Shown piece after piece: positions 54,091-61,327 of a stretch of 64,000 nt of DNA. The DNA comes from Mycobacterium sp. IDR2000157661 (GTDB taxonomy: Bacteria > Actinomycetota > Actinomycetes > Mycobacteriales > Mycobacteriaceae), in contig NZ_CP081006.1 of NCBI RefSeq assembly GCF_022317005.1, positions 558,001 to 622,000 of the forward strand, in the 5' to 3' direction. A model generated the notes under the pieces. It did not search any database and was not told the DNA's origin. It saw only the letters and a list, made by a program, of their open reading frames with translations. Every line of letters begins with the position of its first letter. Position 1 is the stretch's first letter. The position numbers and the translations under genes were made by a program.

Positions 54091-54945
54091 CTAACCCGCC
54101 AGCTGAAAGTTGCCGGACTGCCCGTAGATCGCCAATGTCATCACCACGATCAACAACGACGCCACCACCATCGAGGCGCGCACGGCCCGCCCCACCGCCT
54201 CTCCCACCCCGGCGGGTCCGCCGCTCGCCGTGTAGCCGTAGTAGGTACACATCAGCATGATCAACAGGGCGGCCACGGCGACTTCGCCCATCGACCACAA
54301 CACATCGGTAGGGCTCAGGTAGGTGTAGAAGTAGTGATCGTAGACACCGGATCCCTGCCCATAGATCGACGTAGTGCCGATGCGTGCGGCCCAGAACGCC
54401 GTCATGAGGCCGACGCAGAACAGTGGTACCGCAACGATCACTCCGGCCAGGACCCGGGTCGACGCCAGGTAGCTGACGGTGCGAATACCGATGGCCTCCA
54501 ACGCATCGATCTCTTCACTGATCCGCATGGCCCCCAGTTGAGCGGTGCTGCCGGCGCCGATGGTGGCCGCCAGGGCGACCATCACCGTTCCCGGCTGGAT
54601 CTCCCGGGTGTTGAAGAAGGCCGACACGAACCCGGTCAGGGCCTCCACCCCGACCGACTCCAGTTGGTTGTATCCCTGCACCGCCACGATCGCCCCGGTG
54701 GTGATCGTCAAGAATGCAACGATCACCACAGTTCCACCGATCACCGCGAGGGCTCCCGCCCCCAGCCTCATTTGCGCTATCACCCGCAGCAGTTCGCTGC
54801 GGTAGCTGACCACCGCATCGGGAATACCCGCCAGCGTGGTGGCATAGAACCGGGTCTGCGCTCCGATCCGGTGCCACCCGCCCACCGCGGTGCTCGTTAA
54901 TCGCCTCAGCCGCAGATGAGTTGGGCTCGGAACGCTCAGCGTCAT
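54091..54945 (-). CDS. yrbE3B: YrbE/MlaE-type permease, B
   Basis: The 284-residue membrane protein is the second permease of the Mce lipid importer. It has five to six membrane spans and the MlaE-family core IGAGSTAQLGAMRISEEIDALEAIG cut here to its key part SEEIDALEA, the cytoplasmic coupling-helix region that contacts the MceG ATPase (not encoded here). It starts with ATG 9 bases after the YrbE-A stop, with GAGGTG as ribosome site. It is followed by mce3A after four bases. Confidence 0.92.
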   Translation of the reverse strand: MTLSVPSPTHLRLRRLTSTAVGGWHRIGAQTRFYATTLAGIPDAVVSYRSELLRVIAQMRLGAGALAVIGGTVVIVAFLTITTGAIVAVQGYNQLESVGVEALTGFVSAFFNTREIQPGTVMVALAATIGAGSTAQLGAMRISEEIDALEAIGIRTVSYLASTRVLAGVIVAVPLFCVGLMTAFWAARIGTTSIYGQGSGVYDHYFYTYLSPTDVLWSMGEVAVAALLIMLMCTYYGYTASGGPAGVGEAVGRAVRASMVVASLLIVVMTLAIYGQSGNFQLAG

Positions 54946-54954
54946 GGGATCACC

Positions 54955-55740
54955 TCACGACACCATGAACGGGACACCGACAGCGGTGACGATGATGTTG
55001 GTCAGGAACAGGACGATGAAGGCGAACACCACGGTTTCGTTGACCGCCCGGCCCACGCCGGCGGGGCCACCCCCGACCGACATGCCCTGATAGCAGGCGA
55101 TCAAGCCGGCCGCCAACCCGAACAGGGTCGCCTTGATCATCGAGATGATGACATCGGCCAGGTGGGTGAGTGTCGTCAGCCCGGCCACCCACGCGCCCGC
55201 GGAGACGTCCATCAGGAACACCGAACAGACGAACGCTCCGACCAGACCCGTCATGATGAGAACCGAGTTCAGTGCCAGCGAGACCGTGGTGGCTGCGAGC
55301 ACCCGGGGTACCACCAGCGCCTGGATCGGGTTGATGCCCATCACCCGAAGCGCGTCCAATTCCTCGCGGATGGTCCGCGCACCCAGATCGGCGCACATGG
55401 CGGTGGCACCGGCGCCCGCGACCACCAACACCGTCACGATCGGACCACTCTGCGTCACCGTGAAAATCGCAGCACCCGTCCCGGAGAAGTCCGCGGCGCC
55501 GATGTCGGACAACAAGACGTTGAAGAGGAAACCCGAGATCACCGCCCACGGGATCGTCATCAACAGTCCCGGCAGCGTCGACACCCGTGCCACGAACCAA
55601 CACTGAAGCAGGTACTCGCGGTACGCGAAGGGGGGCCGGAACATCATCACGAAGGTGTCCATGGCCATGGCGAAGAAGCCGCCCACCGCGCGGACGGGTT
55701 TGGCCAGCGCCTGAGTGTCGATCACCATGGCGCCGCGCAC
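54955..55740 (-). CDS. yrbE3A: YrbE/MlaE-type permease, A
   Basis: The 261-residue permease is the first gene of the mce operon. It has five or six membrane spans and the MlaE core DLGARTIREELDALRVMGI. The N-terminal FAMAMDTFVMMFRPPFAYRE and the ISGFLFNVLLSDIGAADFSG segment are close to what I recall of YrbE3A. Two starts are possible, GTG at 55740 and ATG at 55728; the second gives VIDTQALAKPVRAVGG. A 706-base intergenic region separates it from the divergent small ORF and TetR gene. Confidence 0.92.
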   Translation of the reverse strand: MRGAMVIDTQALAKPVRAVGGFFAMAMDTFVMMFRPPFAYREYLLQCWFVARVSTLPGLLMTIPWAVISGFLFNVLLSDIGAADFSGTGAAIFTVTQSGPIVTVLVVAGAGATAMCADLGARTIREELDALRVMGINPIQALVVPRVLAATTVSLALNSVLIMTGLVGAFVCSVFLMDVSAGAWVAGLTTLTHLADVIISMIKATLFGLAAGLIACYQGMSVGGGPAGVGRAVNETVVFAFIVLFLTNIIVTAVGVPFMVS

Positions 55741-55847
55741 GGCGTGACGTCGAGGCTCTGCCGTCGGGTGGAGTTGCTCACGCTGACCCTCCGGACAGGT
55801 CGAAGTGGACGAGTGACAGGGGGAAGCGTACGCCGCCTGAGTCAGTG

Positions 55848-55867
55848 ATGTCCATAGGTGATACGCC
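55848..55867. repeat. direct repeat A, copy 1
   Basis: ATGTCCATAGGTGATACGCC matches copy 2 (56292-56311) at 17 of 20 positions, 444 bases apart. Confidence 0.6.
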
Positions 55868-55913
55868 CCGTATTGCCCGCGATCACACTAAAAAGCGAGC
55901 ATATTGGCATGTC

Positions 55914-55923
55914 GTTTGCAGTA
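55914..55923. repeat. direct repeat B, copy 1
   Basis: GTTTGCAGTA recurs exactly at 56341-56350, 427 bases away, again downstream of repeat A. Confidence 0.55.
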
Positions 55924-56291
55924 ATGTATTTACCGGATACCAGCGCATTACCACCACACGGGCGCGTGAGCGAAGGGTGACCCGGCCATCTGAGGCGCTG
56001 CTGGACGGCACCGCGCGACCGCAGCGCGATCATTTGCCCCATTTCCCGCCGCGAAGACGGTCACAATTCCAGGCATGCGACACCTGCACCGGAAACCCTG
56101 CCGTTTCAGCAGCCGAGTCGAACGGACCCTCCCGCAGCGCCGGGCTGCTGCCGACTCAGCACCACGGATTGCGCGGCATGGTGGTACCTGTTGCCGCTGA
56201 ACACGTTTCATGCGAATTGCCCGCTTCGACGCGGCGTACCGTCGGCACCCCCACGCCGTCGCCGGCCGGCTTTCCAGCCTTCATGACTAGA

Positions 56292-56311
56292 ATGTCCATG
56301 AGCGATACGCC
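56292..56311. repeat. direct repeat A, copy 2
   Basis: ATGTCCATGAGCGATACGCC; partner of 55848-55867, same orientation. Confidence 0.6.
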
Positions 56312-56340
56312 TTCGGGCACATTAGCAGTGATGAAACCTG

Positions 56341-56350
56341 GTTTGCAGTA
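56341..56350. repeat. direct repeat B, copy 2
   Basis: GTTTGCAGTA; partner of 55914-55923, same orientation, in an AT-rich setting. Confidence 0.55.
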
Positions 56351-56446
56351 GTAATTATGATCGCTGATGTATCTTGGTAGTACTGCGCTGACATCGCGCG
56401 GCAGGTAGCGGTCGGCACCCGGGGCCGGAAGATCAGGAGGCGACGC

Positions 56447-56590
56447 GTGACCGACACCCTTCACGCCGGCGAAAAGCTCGTCCGCGACCTTCTCGACGGT
56501 GACCTCGATACTATCTGCGGTGCATCCGTACGCTTCAGTGACTGCCTCCCGCCCGCGGGTCACGACCGCCAGAGTGGCTTCGCACTGTGA
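56447..56590 (+). CDS. 47-residue small protein or leader peptide upstream of the regulator
   Basis: A perfect AGGAGG (56435-56440) lies six bases before a GTG that opens a 47-codon frame starting [20 protein letters not shown]. It ends in a TGA overlapping the GTG of the TetR-type regulator (GTGA). The N-terminal half is an acidic amphipathic helix; the second half has two Cys (C24, C33) and no known motif. Strong ribosome binding and coupled translation argue that it is translated, either as a small protein or as a leader that tunes regulator levels. I do not recognise a family. A mycofactocin precursor was considered and rejected. Confidence 0.6.
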   Translation: MTDTLHAGEKLVRDLLDGDLDTICGASVRFSDCLPPAGHDRQSGFAL

Positions 56591-57834
56591 GCGGCGTGGC
56601 CGGCGACTCGGTCGCTGCTGCACCGCCCGCTGTCGAGCGCGTAGCGCCGACCGTCCGGCGCAGGCCCAAGGACCGCAAGAAGCAGATCCTCGAGCAAGCG
56701 GTCCGGCTGTTCATCGAGCGCGGCTTCCACTCCGTCAAGCTGGAGGACATCGCCGATGCGGCCGGGGTCACCGCGCGTGCGCTGTACCGCCACTACGAGA
56801 ACAAACAGGCTCTGCTCGCCGCGGCGATCCGCGCCGGCCAGGAGCAGTACCAGAGTGCCCGGCAGTTGACGGTCGGTGCGGCGGCCGCGACTCCTCGCCC
56901 GCTCAGTGTCGATCTGCCCGACCTCATCGCCGCCGCCGTTGCGTCCCGGTCGTTGACGGTGCTGTGGCAACGCGAGGCCCGCTATCTGGACGAGGTCGAG
57001 CGAGCCGAGGTGCGGCGCCGGATCAATGCGATCGTCGCGGGCATCCGCGAGGGTGTCCGATTGGAGATGCCGGAGCTCAGCCCGGCCCACACCGAGCTGC
57101 GGGCCTGGGCGGTGTCGAGCACCATCACCAGCCTGGGCCGGCACACCCTGACCCTGCCGAGCCAAGAGCTCAAGGAACTCTTGTACCGCGCATGCATGGC
57201 CGCGGCTCAGACTCCCCCGACTGGTGATCTGGCCCCGCTGGTGGTGACACCGAAAAATGCGGAGCGCGTTCTGTTCTCCCGCGCAGAGACGCTGCTGGCC
57301 ACGGGCGCCCGGTTGTTCCGGGCGCAGGGTTACCCCGCCGTCAGCACCAGTGAGATCGGCAAGGGCGCCGGGATCGCCGGCCCGGGTCTGTACCGTACGT
57401 TCCCGTCAAAGCAGGCCATCCTCGACGCGCTGATCCGCCGACTCGACGAGTGGTGGAGCCTCGAGTGGATCCGCGCCTTGCGGGAGGATGCGGGCGACGC
57501 GGAATGCCTGCACGCACTCGTCGCAGGCCGGGTTCGCGTCAGCTTGGCGGATCCCGATCTGGTCTCCGTGTCGATCACGGAGCTCTCCCACGCCTCCAGC
57601 GAGGTCAGCGACTGCTACGCGAGGAACCAGGCAGACCGCGAGGGCGTGTTGATCGACCTGGTCCGAAAGCTGTTTCCCGAGACCACGATCACCGAAGGAC
57701 GGTTGCTCGTGGCAGGTGCCGTCAGTTTCATCGACGATACCGTGCGCACCTGGCATCTCACCCGCCACGGCGGCGTCGCCGACGAGATCACCGCGATCGC
57801 GCTGTCAATCCTGACCAGCCGAGGATCACCATAG
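56587..57834 (+). CDS. mce3R: double-TetR-domain repressor of Mce3R type
   Basis: The 415-residue protein contains two TetR units in one chain. The first helix-turn-helix is at about 32-75 ([20 protein letters not shown], then [19 protein letters not shown]). The second is at about 232-285 ([20 protein letters not shown], then [20 protein letters not shown]). Mce3R of M. tuberculosis (406 residues) has this rare layout and represses the divergent mce3 operon and the Rv1933c-Rv1941 lipid genes. Here the gene also diverges from an mce operon and adjoins the Rv1941-Rv1936-like operon. It starts at a GTG overlapping a small ORF and overlaps the convergent SDR gene by nine bases. Confidence 0.88.
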   Translation: MSGVAGDSVAAAPPAVERVAPTVRRRPKDRKKQILEQAVRLFIERGFHSVKLEDIADAAGVTARALYRHYENKQALLAAAIRAGQEQYQSARQLTVGAAAATPRPLSVDLPDLIAAAVASRSLTVLWQREARYLDEVERAEVRRRINAIVAGIREGVRLEMPELSPAHTELRAWAVSSTITSLGRHTLTLPSQELKELLYRACMAAAQTPPTGDLAPLVVTPKNAERVLFSRAETLLATGARLFRAQGYPAVSTSEIGKGAGIAGPGLYRTFPSKQAILDALIRRLDEWWSLEWIRALREDAGDAECLHALVAGRVRVSLADPDLVSVSITELSHASSEVSDCYARNQADREGVLIDLVRKLFPETTITEGRLLVAGAVSFIDDTVRTWHLTRHGGVADEITAIALSILTSRGSP

Positions 57835-58596
57835 CGCGGACGCGGTGCCACCATCTGCGAACTGTGCGGTACCCGTGACGATCGAAGCGTCGTCCGACAG
57901 CAGGAAGGCGACCACGCCCGCGATCTCGCCGGGACCCGCCATGCGCCCCTGGAGGCGGTCGATCATCGTGCGCGCGCCACCCTCGCCGAGCGTCTCATCG
58001 AACTGCGTCATCGCGGTCTGCTGCATCGCGGTGTCGACGAACGCGGGCAGTACGGCGTTGGATCGCACATTGCCCGAGCGCAATTCGGCGGCGGTGATAC
58101 GGCTGAGCTGGATGATCGCGGCCTTCGACAGCCCGTAGGCGACCGTTCCTCCGGCCCCGACGACACCGGCCAACGAGGCCATGTTGACGATGGCACCACC
58201 GCCGCGCTCGATCATCTTCGGTGCTGCATGTTTGGTGCACAGCCAGGTGCCGCGCAGGTTGATGCGGATGACCCGGTCGAAGTCATCGACGGTGGTGTCG
58301 GTCAACGGCGCGAAGTGCACGACGCCGGCGTTGGCGACCAGCTTGTCCACACCGCCGAACGCTGCGGCGCAGGCGTCCACCATGGCGATCACCTGCTTCT
58401 CGTCGCTCACGTCGACCGCATGGGCGACGGCGCCTCCGCCGATGCCGGCCGCCGCGGCGTCGGCGGCATCGCCATCGATGTCCGCGCACAGCACCCGGCA
58501 GCCCTCGGCGGCGAGCCGCTGGGCGATCGCCAGCCCGATTCCGGCTCCTGCGCCCGTCACGATCGCCGCCTTGTCGGCCAGATCCGGATAGGTCAT
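57826..58596 (-). CDS. short-chain dehydrogenase/reductase (Rv1941-like)
   Basis: The 256-residue SDR has the NAD motif TGAGAGIG (14-21), NAG at 89-91 and the catalytic S141, Y154 and K158 (YGLSK). D39 at the end of the second strand (ADIDG) favours NAD over NADP. Length equals Rv1941. It would oxidise or reduce a hydroxyl group in the pathway encoded upstream. It is the last gene of the minus-strand operon, 37 bases after the RibA1-like gene, and overlaps the regulator gene tail-to-tail. Confidence 0.92.
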   Translation of the reverse strand: MTYPDLADKAAIVTGAGAGIGLAIAQRLAAEGCRVLCADIDGDAADAAAAGIGGGAVAHAVDVSDEKQVIAMVDACAAAFGGVDKLVANAGVVHFAPLTDTTVDDFDRVIRINLRGTWLCTKHAAPKMIERGGGAIVNMASLAGVVGAGGTVAYGLSKAAIIQLSRITAAELRSGNVRSNAVLPAFVDTAMQQTAMTQFDETLGEGGARTMIDRLQGRMAGPGEIAGVVAFLLSDDASIVTGTAQFADGGTASALW

Positions 58597-58633
58597 TGGC
58601 TCACCTCGATGTCATGTTGCGCCGTAGCGCTTC

Positions 58634-59716
58634 TCATCCTGCCTGACAAAGACCGAGATCGCGGATGGCCCCGAACATCACCAAACCGAATCCCGTGGTG
58701 TCCTCGGACAGCCGGATCGTGTACACGCCGAGGTCGCGAAGTATCCATGTCACGGTATCGGAGGTGAGATCCGCTGTACCCGCGTCGCCGCCGCCGAGGA
58801 CACCGCACGCCCGCACGGGTCCAGCGGGGCGCGCGTAGACGATCACTCCGCCGCCCTGAATCCGCATCGCTTCCAGCGCGCCCGCGAGTTCGCCGCCGCA
58901 GCGACATGCCTTGGAGCCGAACACATCACCGGTCAGGCACTCGACGTGAACGTGCAGCGGCACGGCCACCCCCGGGCCCACGTTGCCGACGATCACCGCC
59001 AGGTGTTCACCACCGGTATGCACGTCGCGGAACCCGATAACCCGGGAAGCACCGGCGCTTATCGGCAGAATGCTCTCCGCCAACCGTACGACCTGAGGTT
59101 CGGTTCGCCGGCGATACTCGATGATCTCGTCGATCGAGACGATCGGTAGCGAGTGCTCGACGCCGAACTCGACCAACTCGCCGCGGCGGGCCATCGCGGT
59201 GGGGCGGCGACGCGACACGATCTCGCACAACACGCCCGCCGGCCGCCGCCCCGCCAGGCGGGCCAGATCCACCGCCGCCTCCGCGGCCCCCGGACGGATC
59301 AGCACGCCTCCGGGTCCCGCGTGCACGGGGATGACATGACCGGGGCGCAGGAAGTCCGGCGCAGTCGAGTGCGGTGAAGCCAGCGCCGTGATCGTCCGTG
59401 CGCGATCGGTCGCCGAAATGCCGGTGCCCGGTTGACGCAAGTCCACGGTCACCCGCTGCGCAGCCGCATCCGAGCCACCATTGTCGCTGTTGCACATCGG
59501 CGGTAGGTTCAGTCGCTCGCATTCCGCACCGGGCAGTGCGACGCGTACATAGCCCGACGTGTGTCGAATGGTGAAGGCGAGCAGCTTCGGAGTGGCGGCG
59601 TCGGCGGCGAAGACGAGATAACCGTCGCTGTCGTCGGTGGTGCCGCTCACCACGGCTGCACGGCCCGCAGCCACCGCGGTGATCGCCCGCCGTACCCGCA
59701 CATCGGATGTCCTCAT
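58634..59716 (-). CDS. ribA1: RibA1-like bifunctional riboflavin-enzyme homolog, degenerate
   Basis: The 360-residue protein has the RibB (DHBP synthase) and RibA (GTP cyclohydrolase II) domains in order, like Rv1940. Landmarks are TGISATDRARTI, GHVIPVHA and VECLTGDVFGSKACRCGGEL with the three zinc cysteines. Key residues are lost, however: the acidic REDEGDL-type loop reads DDSDGYL, the metal-binding His of GHTEA is replaced (GAAEA), and the cyclohydrolase domain lacks the EGRGIGL segment and much of the guanine-binding part. It is unlikely to make riboflavin precursors normally. It overlaps the flavin reductase gene by four bases (ATGA). Confidence 0.85.
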   Translation of the reverse strand: MRTSDVRVRRAITAVAAGRAAVVSGTTDDSDGYLVFAADAATPKLLAFTIRHTSGYVRVALPGAECERLNLPPMCNSDNGGSDAAAQRVTVDLRQPGTGISATDRARTITALASPHSTAPDFLRPGHVIPVHAGPGGVLIRPGAAEAAVDLARLAGRRPAGVLCEIVSRRRPTAMARRGELVEFGVEHSLPIVSIDEIIEYRRRTEPQVVRLAESILPISAGASRVIGFRDVHTGGEHLAVIVGNVGPGVAVPLHVHVECLTGDVFGSKACRCGGELAGALEAMRIQGGGVIVYARPAGPVRACGVLGGGDAGTADLTSDTVTWILRDLGVYTIRLSEDTTGFGLVMFGAIRDLGLCQAG

Positions 59717-60240
59717 CGACTCTCCTGCACTGTGCCTACAACGGCCAATCGCCGGAATCTGCTGTGGTGGAAGACCAGCGGCATCTTCTCCGGGTCGGCG
59801 CCCAGCTCACAGATCTCGAGCAGAACGATGGTGTGGTCCCCGGCCGGGACTTCGGCGTGCACGCGGCAATCCAGCCAGGCACTGGCGCCGTGGACGAAGA
59901 CGCTGCCACTCGGCTGGTGGATCCAGCGCACCGTGGCGAACCGGTCGCCGACCTTGCGCGACAGGCTCAGGCAGGCCTCGCCGTGGTCCTCGGCCAGCAC
60001 ACTGACGCCCAACCGCAGGCGGCTCCGCAACCTGGGCCATGTCGTCGAACTGTTCTGGACACAGACCGACACCAGCGGCGGATCGACCGAGACCGGGGTG
60101 AAGGAGCTGGCTGCCATCCCGACCGGCACGCCGTCGAGCAGCGCGCACACCGCGGTCACCCCGGACGGGAAACAACCGTAGACCCGGCGCAATTCGGCGC
60201 CATCGATGTGCCGTGGGGTCGTCTGATCCATGTCGTTCAC
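59713..60240 (-). CDS. flavin reductase-domain protein (Rv1939-like)
   Basis: The 175-residue protein belongs to the flavin reductase (HpaC/HsaB-like) family: RRVYGCFPSGVTAVCAL at the start, GMAASSFTPVSVDPPLVSVCV in the core and DRFATVRW. It would supply reduced FMN or FAD to a partner monooxygenase; the LLM monooxygenase at the window end and the FAD fusion protein are candidates. The start is a GTG at 60240 with an ATG three codons later. It lies between ephB and ribA1 as in the Rv1937-Rv1941 order. Confidence 0.9.
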   Translation of the reverse strand: MNDMDQTTPRHIDGAELRRVYGCFPSGVTAVCALLDGVPVGMAASSFTPVSVDPPLVSVCVQNSSTTWPRLRSRLRLGVSVLAEDHGEACLSLSRKVGDRFATVRWIHQPSGSVFVHGASAWLDCRVHAEVPAGDHTIVLLEICELGADPEKMPLVFHHSRFRRLAVVGTVQESR

Positions 60241-60250
60241 CCTCTGCCGG

Positions 60251-61306
60251 CTAACGCAGCGTACGCAGGAAGTCGAGCACCAGCCGGTTGGTTTCCTTCG
60301 GCTCCTCCTGCTGGATCCAGTGACCGACGTCGGCCACCATGTGGGTGCCGCAGTAGTTCGACATCACCTCGCCCGCACGCTCGACGGCCTCGGCCCCCCA
60401 TGTCGTTCCCACGTCGTACTGTCCACCGATGAACAGCGCGGGCGGTGTCAGTGGCTCGCCGGCCTGCCCGGCCAGATCCTGCCAGTCGTTGTCGATGTTG
60501 TGATAGAAGCTCAACGGTCCTCCGAAGCCGGAGCGCTCGAATTCACCTGTGTAGAAGTCGAGGTCGTCGTCGGTGAACCAGTCCGGCATGGTCTCGGGAT
60601 AAGCGAACGCGTCCTTGAGCCGTGCGCCCTCGGCCATGCACAGCGGTCCGGCGCGGATCACCTCGATCGGGTCCATCGCGGCCAGATCGACGCCCGCTGC
60701 CCCGGCCGCCTTCGTGGCCGCGATCATCCCCTCCCCGGAAACCGTGTAGGTCAGACCCAGCAACCAGTTGCGCAGATCCTCCTCGATCTCGGAGATGATG
60801 CCGTCCTGTGCGGCGAAGTAATCCTGGTACCACACCTTGCCTGCACCGGCGATCTCCAGGTGGTAGTCGTTGGGGCGGCGCTCCCCGAAGGGGCTGCCCG
60901 GCAGCGCGATCACACCGCGTCCGGCGAAGGGCACGCTGACACCGACCACACCGGAGCACCTTTCCGGGTGCAGCCACGCGAACGTCCAGGCCACCGGGGC
61001 ACCCCAGTCATGGCCGACGACCACGGCCGTCTTCTCGCCGTATGCCTCGATGACACCGAGGACGTCGCCGACCAATTCTTTGATGCGGTAGGCGGACTGC
61101 ACTCGGTACTTCGACGAGCGCCCGTAACCCCGCTGATCGATTGCCACCGCGCGGTAGCCCGCGGCGGCCAGCGCGGGAATCTGGTGGCGCCATGAGTACC
61201 ACGACTCCGGAAAGCCGTGCACCAGCACCACCAACGGGCCCTCGCCGTCCTCCACTGCGTGGATGCGGGTACCCCGGCAGTTCAGCATTCGATGAAGCGG
61301 TGGCAT
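60251..61306 (-). CDS. ephB: epoxide hydrolase EphB
   Basis: EphB opens epoxides to diols by an Asp-ester mechanism. The 351-residue alpha/beta hydrolase has HGFPE (30-34) for the oxyanion hole, nucleophile D100 in GHDWGAP, acid D298 (GGQYDVG) and base H329 (VGHW). Cap tyrosines Y160 and Y268 are in WYQDYF and SFYHNID. The numbering runs four behind M. tuberculosis EphB (Rv1938), which fits orthology. It is ten bases upstream of the flavin reductase gene. An epoxide formed by the neighbouring monooxygenases is a likely substrate. Confidence 0.93.
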   Translation of the reverse strand: MPPLHRMLNCRGTRIHAVEDGEGPLVVLVHGFPESWYSWRHQIPALAAAGYRAVAIDQRGYGRSSKYRVQSAYRIKELVGDVLGVIEAYGEKTAVVVGHDWGAPVAWTFAWLHPERCSGVVGVSVPFAGRGVIALPGSPFGERRPNDYHLEIAGAGKVWYQDYFAAQDGIISEIEEDLRNWLLGLTYTVSGEGMIAATKAAGAAGVDLAAMDPIEVIRAGPLCMAEGARLKDAFAYPETMPDWFTDDDLDFYTGEFERSGFGGPLSFYHNIDNDWQDLAGQAGEPLTPPALFIGGQYDVGTTWGAEAVERAGEVMSNYCGTHMVADVGHWIQQEEPKETNRLVLDFLRTLR

Positions 61307-61327
61307 CTCGAGCCTCTTTCCTCGGTG

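Larger units (their letters stand above)
55741..56446. other. mce operon / regulator intergenic control region
   Basis: This 706-base gap between divergent transcription units holds no convincing gene. Two stretches (about 55850-55960 and 56290-56390) are distinctly AT-rich. Each contains the same two sequence elements in the same order, described as repeats. Promoters for both directions and operators for the double-TetR regulator are expected here. A short minus-strand frame of 25 codons (from the ATG at 55855) is seen but not supported. Confidence 0.6.

Noticed and set aside
56447-56590. Mycofactocin precursor (MftA)
   Set aside because: The C-terminal core IDGMCGVY is missing and no mft genes are nearby.
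56156-56623. Minus-strand frame of 155 codons across the mce-regulator intergenic region
   Set aside because: Third codon positions are not GC-biased, there is no ribosome site, and it runs antisense to the well-supported small ORF and regulator start.
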